Source: Candidatus Bathyarchaeota archaeon (lineage in GTDB: Archaea; Thermoproteota; Bathyarchaeia; Bathyarchaeales; Bathycorpusculaceae). From it: DNA of 5,891 bases. Location of the stretch: contig JAGTRA010000036.1 of the NCBI GenBank assembly GCA_018396935.1, positions 744 through 6,634 of the forward strand. Direction: 5' to 3'. Under the pieces are notes generated by a model. The model was not told the DNA's origin and did not search any database. It saw only the letters and a program-made list of their open reading frames with translations. Within the stretch, counting starts at the first letter, position 1, and each line of letters opens with the position of its first letter. Of the stretch, positions 5,087 through 5,891 are shown piece by piece. The translations under genes and the position numbers were made by a program.

Positions 5087-5891
5087 ACACAAATACCAGA
5101 AGGGTAGTTGTAAAATTTGGAGGCGGAGAACTTTTTTCAGGTGAAGCTTACCATAAAGCTGCTGAAATGATTAAAGAGGCAGGATATGAAGAAATTGTTG
5201 TCGTTGTCTCTGCTATGAAAGGCGCGACGGATGATCTCGTGAAATATGCAACAGAAGCTGGATGTATAGATCCGGCAGACTACGCAGATATCGTAGCCAT
5301 GGGTGAACGAACAAGCGTTAGGATATTCTGTTCAGCTCTCAAAGCCATAAACGTAAAAGCTACGTACTTTGACCCCCAACAGGATCGCTGGCCGATAATA
5401 ACAGACTCAAACTTTAAAGACGCTACACCAGATCTAGCTGAAACACGAAAAAGAGTAAAGAAGTATTTAGAACCATTGCTCGGAGAATGCGTGCCAGTAG
5501 TTTGTGGATTCATCGGTAAAGACAAAGAAGGGCGAATAACAACTTTGGGACGTGGGGGCAGTGATATAACGGCAACCCTGATTGGCAACTGTTTAAAAGC
5601 CGACGAAGTCATTCTAGTCAAAAACACTAATGGCGTCCTATCAGCAGATCCCAAAATAGTGCCTGATGCAAAACCCTTAGATAAGATAACAATAGAAGAA
5701 ATGTTTTCTCTGGCTCAGGGAGGCGCAAAGATAATACATCCTGAAGCGTTGAAATATAAGTTACCGGGACAAAAGCTTAGAGTTGTAAGGTTCCCTGGAA
5801 GTCTTTCCTCGGGCGGAACAGAGATCGTAGGTGTCTTCAAGGCTAACCCTATGGAAATAAGGGAGCATTATGGACTGTCAGCTATAACCTT
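5083..5891 (+). CDS. lysC: Aspartate kinase, N-terminal 269 residues (runs off the right edge)
   Basis: The enzyme phosphorylates aspartate, the entry step for lysine, threonine and methionine. The start ATG overlaps the dapB stop (ATGA). The amino-acid-kinase domain is nearly complete. KFGGGEL is at 11-17, where most homologues have KFGGTS. SAMKGATDDL is at 43-52, GERTS at 74-78, CGFIGKDKEGRITTLGRGGS near 141-160 followed by D161, and the nucleotide-site segment NTNGVLSADPKIVPDAK at 181-197, in place of the common TDVDG form. AQGGAKIIHPEAL is at 211-223. The last 15 or so residues (IREHYGLSAIT) look like the entry to the C-terminal ACT regulatory region, so feedback control by an amino acid is plausible but cannot be seen. 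No stop codon occurs before the edge. Position after dapA-dapB indicates a lysine role; a general aspartokinase name is equally safe. Confidence 0.93.
   Translation, partial: MNTNTRRVVVKFGGGELFSGEAYHKAAEMIKEAGYEEIVVVVSAMKGATDDLVKYATEAGCIDPADYADIVAMGERTSVRIFCSALKAINVKATYFDPQQDRWPIITDSNFKDATPDLAETRKRVKKYLEPLLGECVPVVCGFIGKDKEGRITTLGRGGSDITATLIGNCLKADEVILVKNTNGVLSADPKIVPDAKPLDKITIEEMFSLAQGGAKIIHPEALKYKLPGQKLRVVRFPGSLSSGGTEIVGVFKANPMEIREHYGLSAIT

Noticed and set aside
5280..5654. Minus-strand open frame of 124 codons
   Set aside because: It lies opposite the conserved kinase core of the aspartokinase.

Overview
This window looks archaeal. Several genes are preceded by TATA-like boxes about 25 bases upstream of the start codon (leaderless layout), and the strongest promoter has a purine-rich BRE-like stretch in front of its TATA box. 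Other starts use GGTGA- or GAGG-type Shine-Dalgarno sequences. The base composition is AT-rich. The HypA and aspartokinase proteins are of types known from archaea: HypA resembles the Thermococcus form, and the aspartokinase has an archaeal-style motif set. A Thermoproteota relative (Bathyarchaeia- or Thaumarchaeota-like) is my guess, not a demonstrated placement.

Left edge (1-688): the 5' end of an M20/M42-type metallopeptidase gene runs leftward off the window. It diverges from a GNAT acetyltransferase gene across 37 bases that appear to hold both promoters. The acetyltransferase gene converges on the next block.

Leftward block (689-2608): hypA, a P-loop ATPase of the Mrp/MinD family that probably acts as the ATPase-type HypB, and a HAD-superfamily protein. 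Gaps are 1 and 20 bases, so this looks like one transcription unit. HypA and the ATPase together should deliver nickel to a [NiFe]-hydrogenase or another nickel enzyme encoded elsewhere. The HAD protein is an unexplained third member that lacks the second motif I aspartate.

Middle (2609-3297): an Lrp/AsnC-family regulator on the minus strand is broken. Its helix-turn-helix domain and its ligand-sensing RAM domain are both recognisable but lie in different frames, and the linker between them is missing. It sits divergently from the lysine genes, where its intact ancestor was probably their regulator.

Right block (3298-5891): dapA, dapB and an aspartokinase (partial) overlap one another by 8 and 4 bases and form a tight operon for the aspartate-to-diaminopimelate branch of lysine synthesis. 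Aspartokinase phosphorylates aspartate, DapA condenses aspartate semialdehyde with pyruvate, and DapB reduces the product. DapB keeps its catalytic residues but lacks about ten residues of the nucleotide-binding domain just before its GTTGF motif. Together with the broken regulator next door, this is the main anomaly in the window. I found no mobile element, CRISPR array, tRNA or rRNA, and no clearly new biological system.
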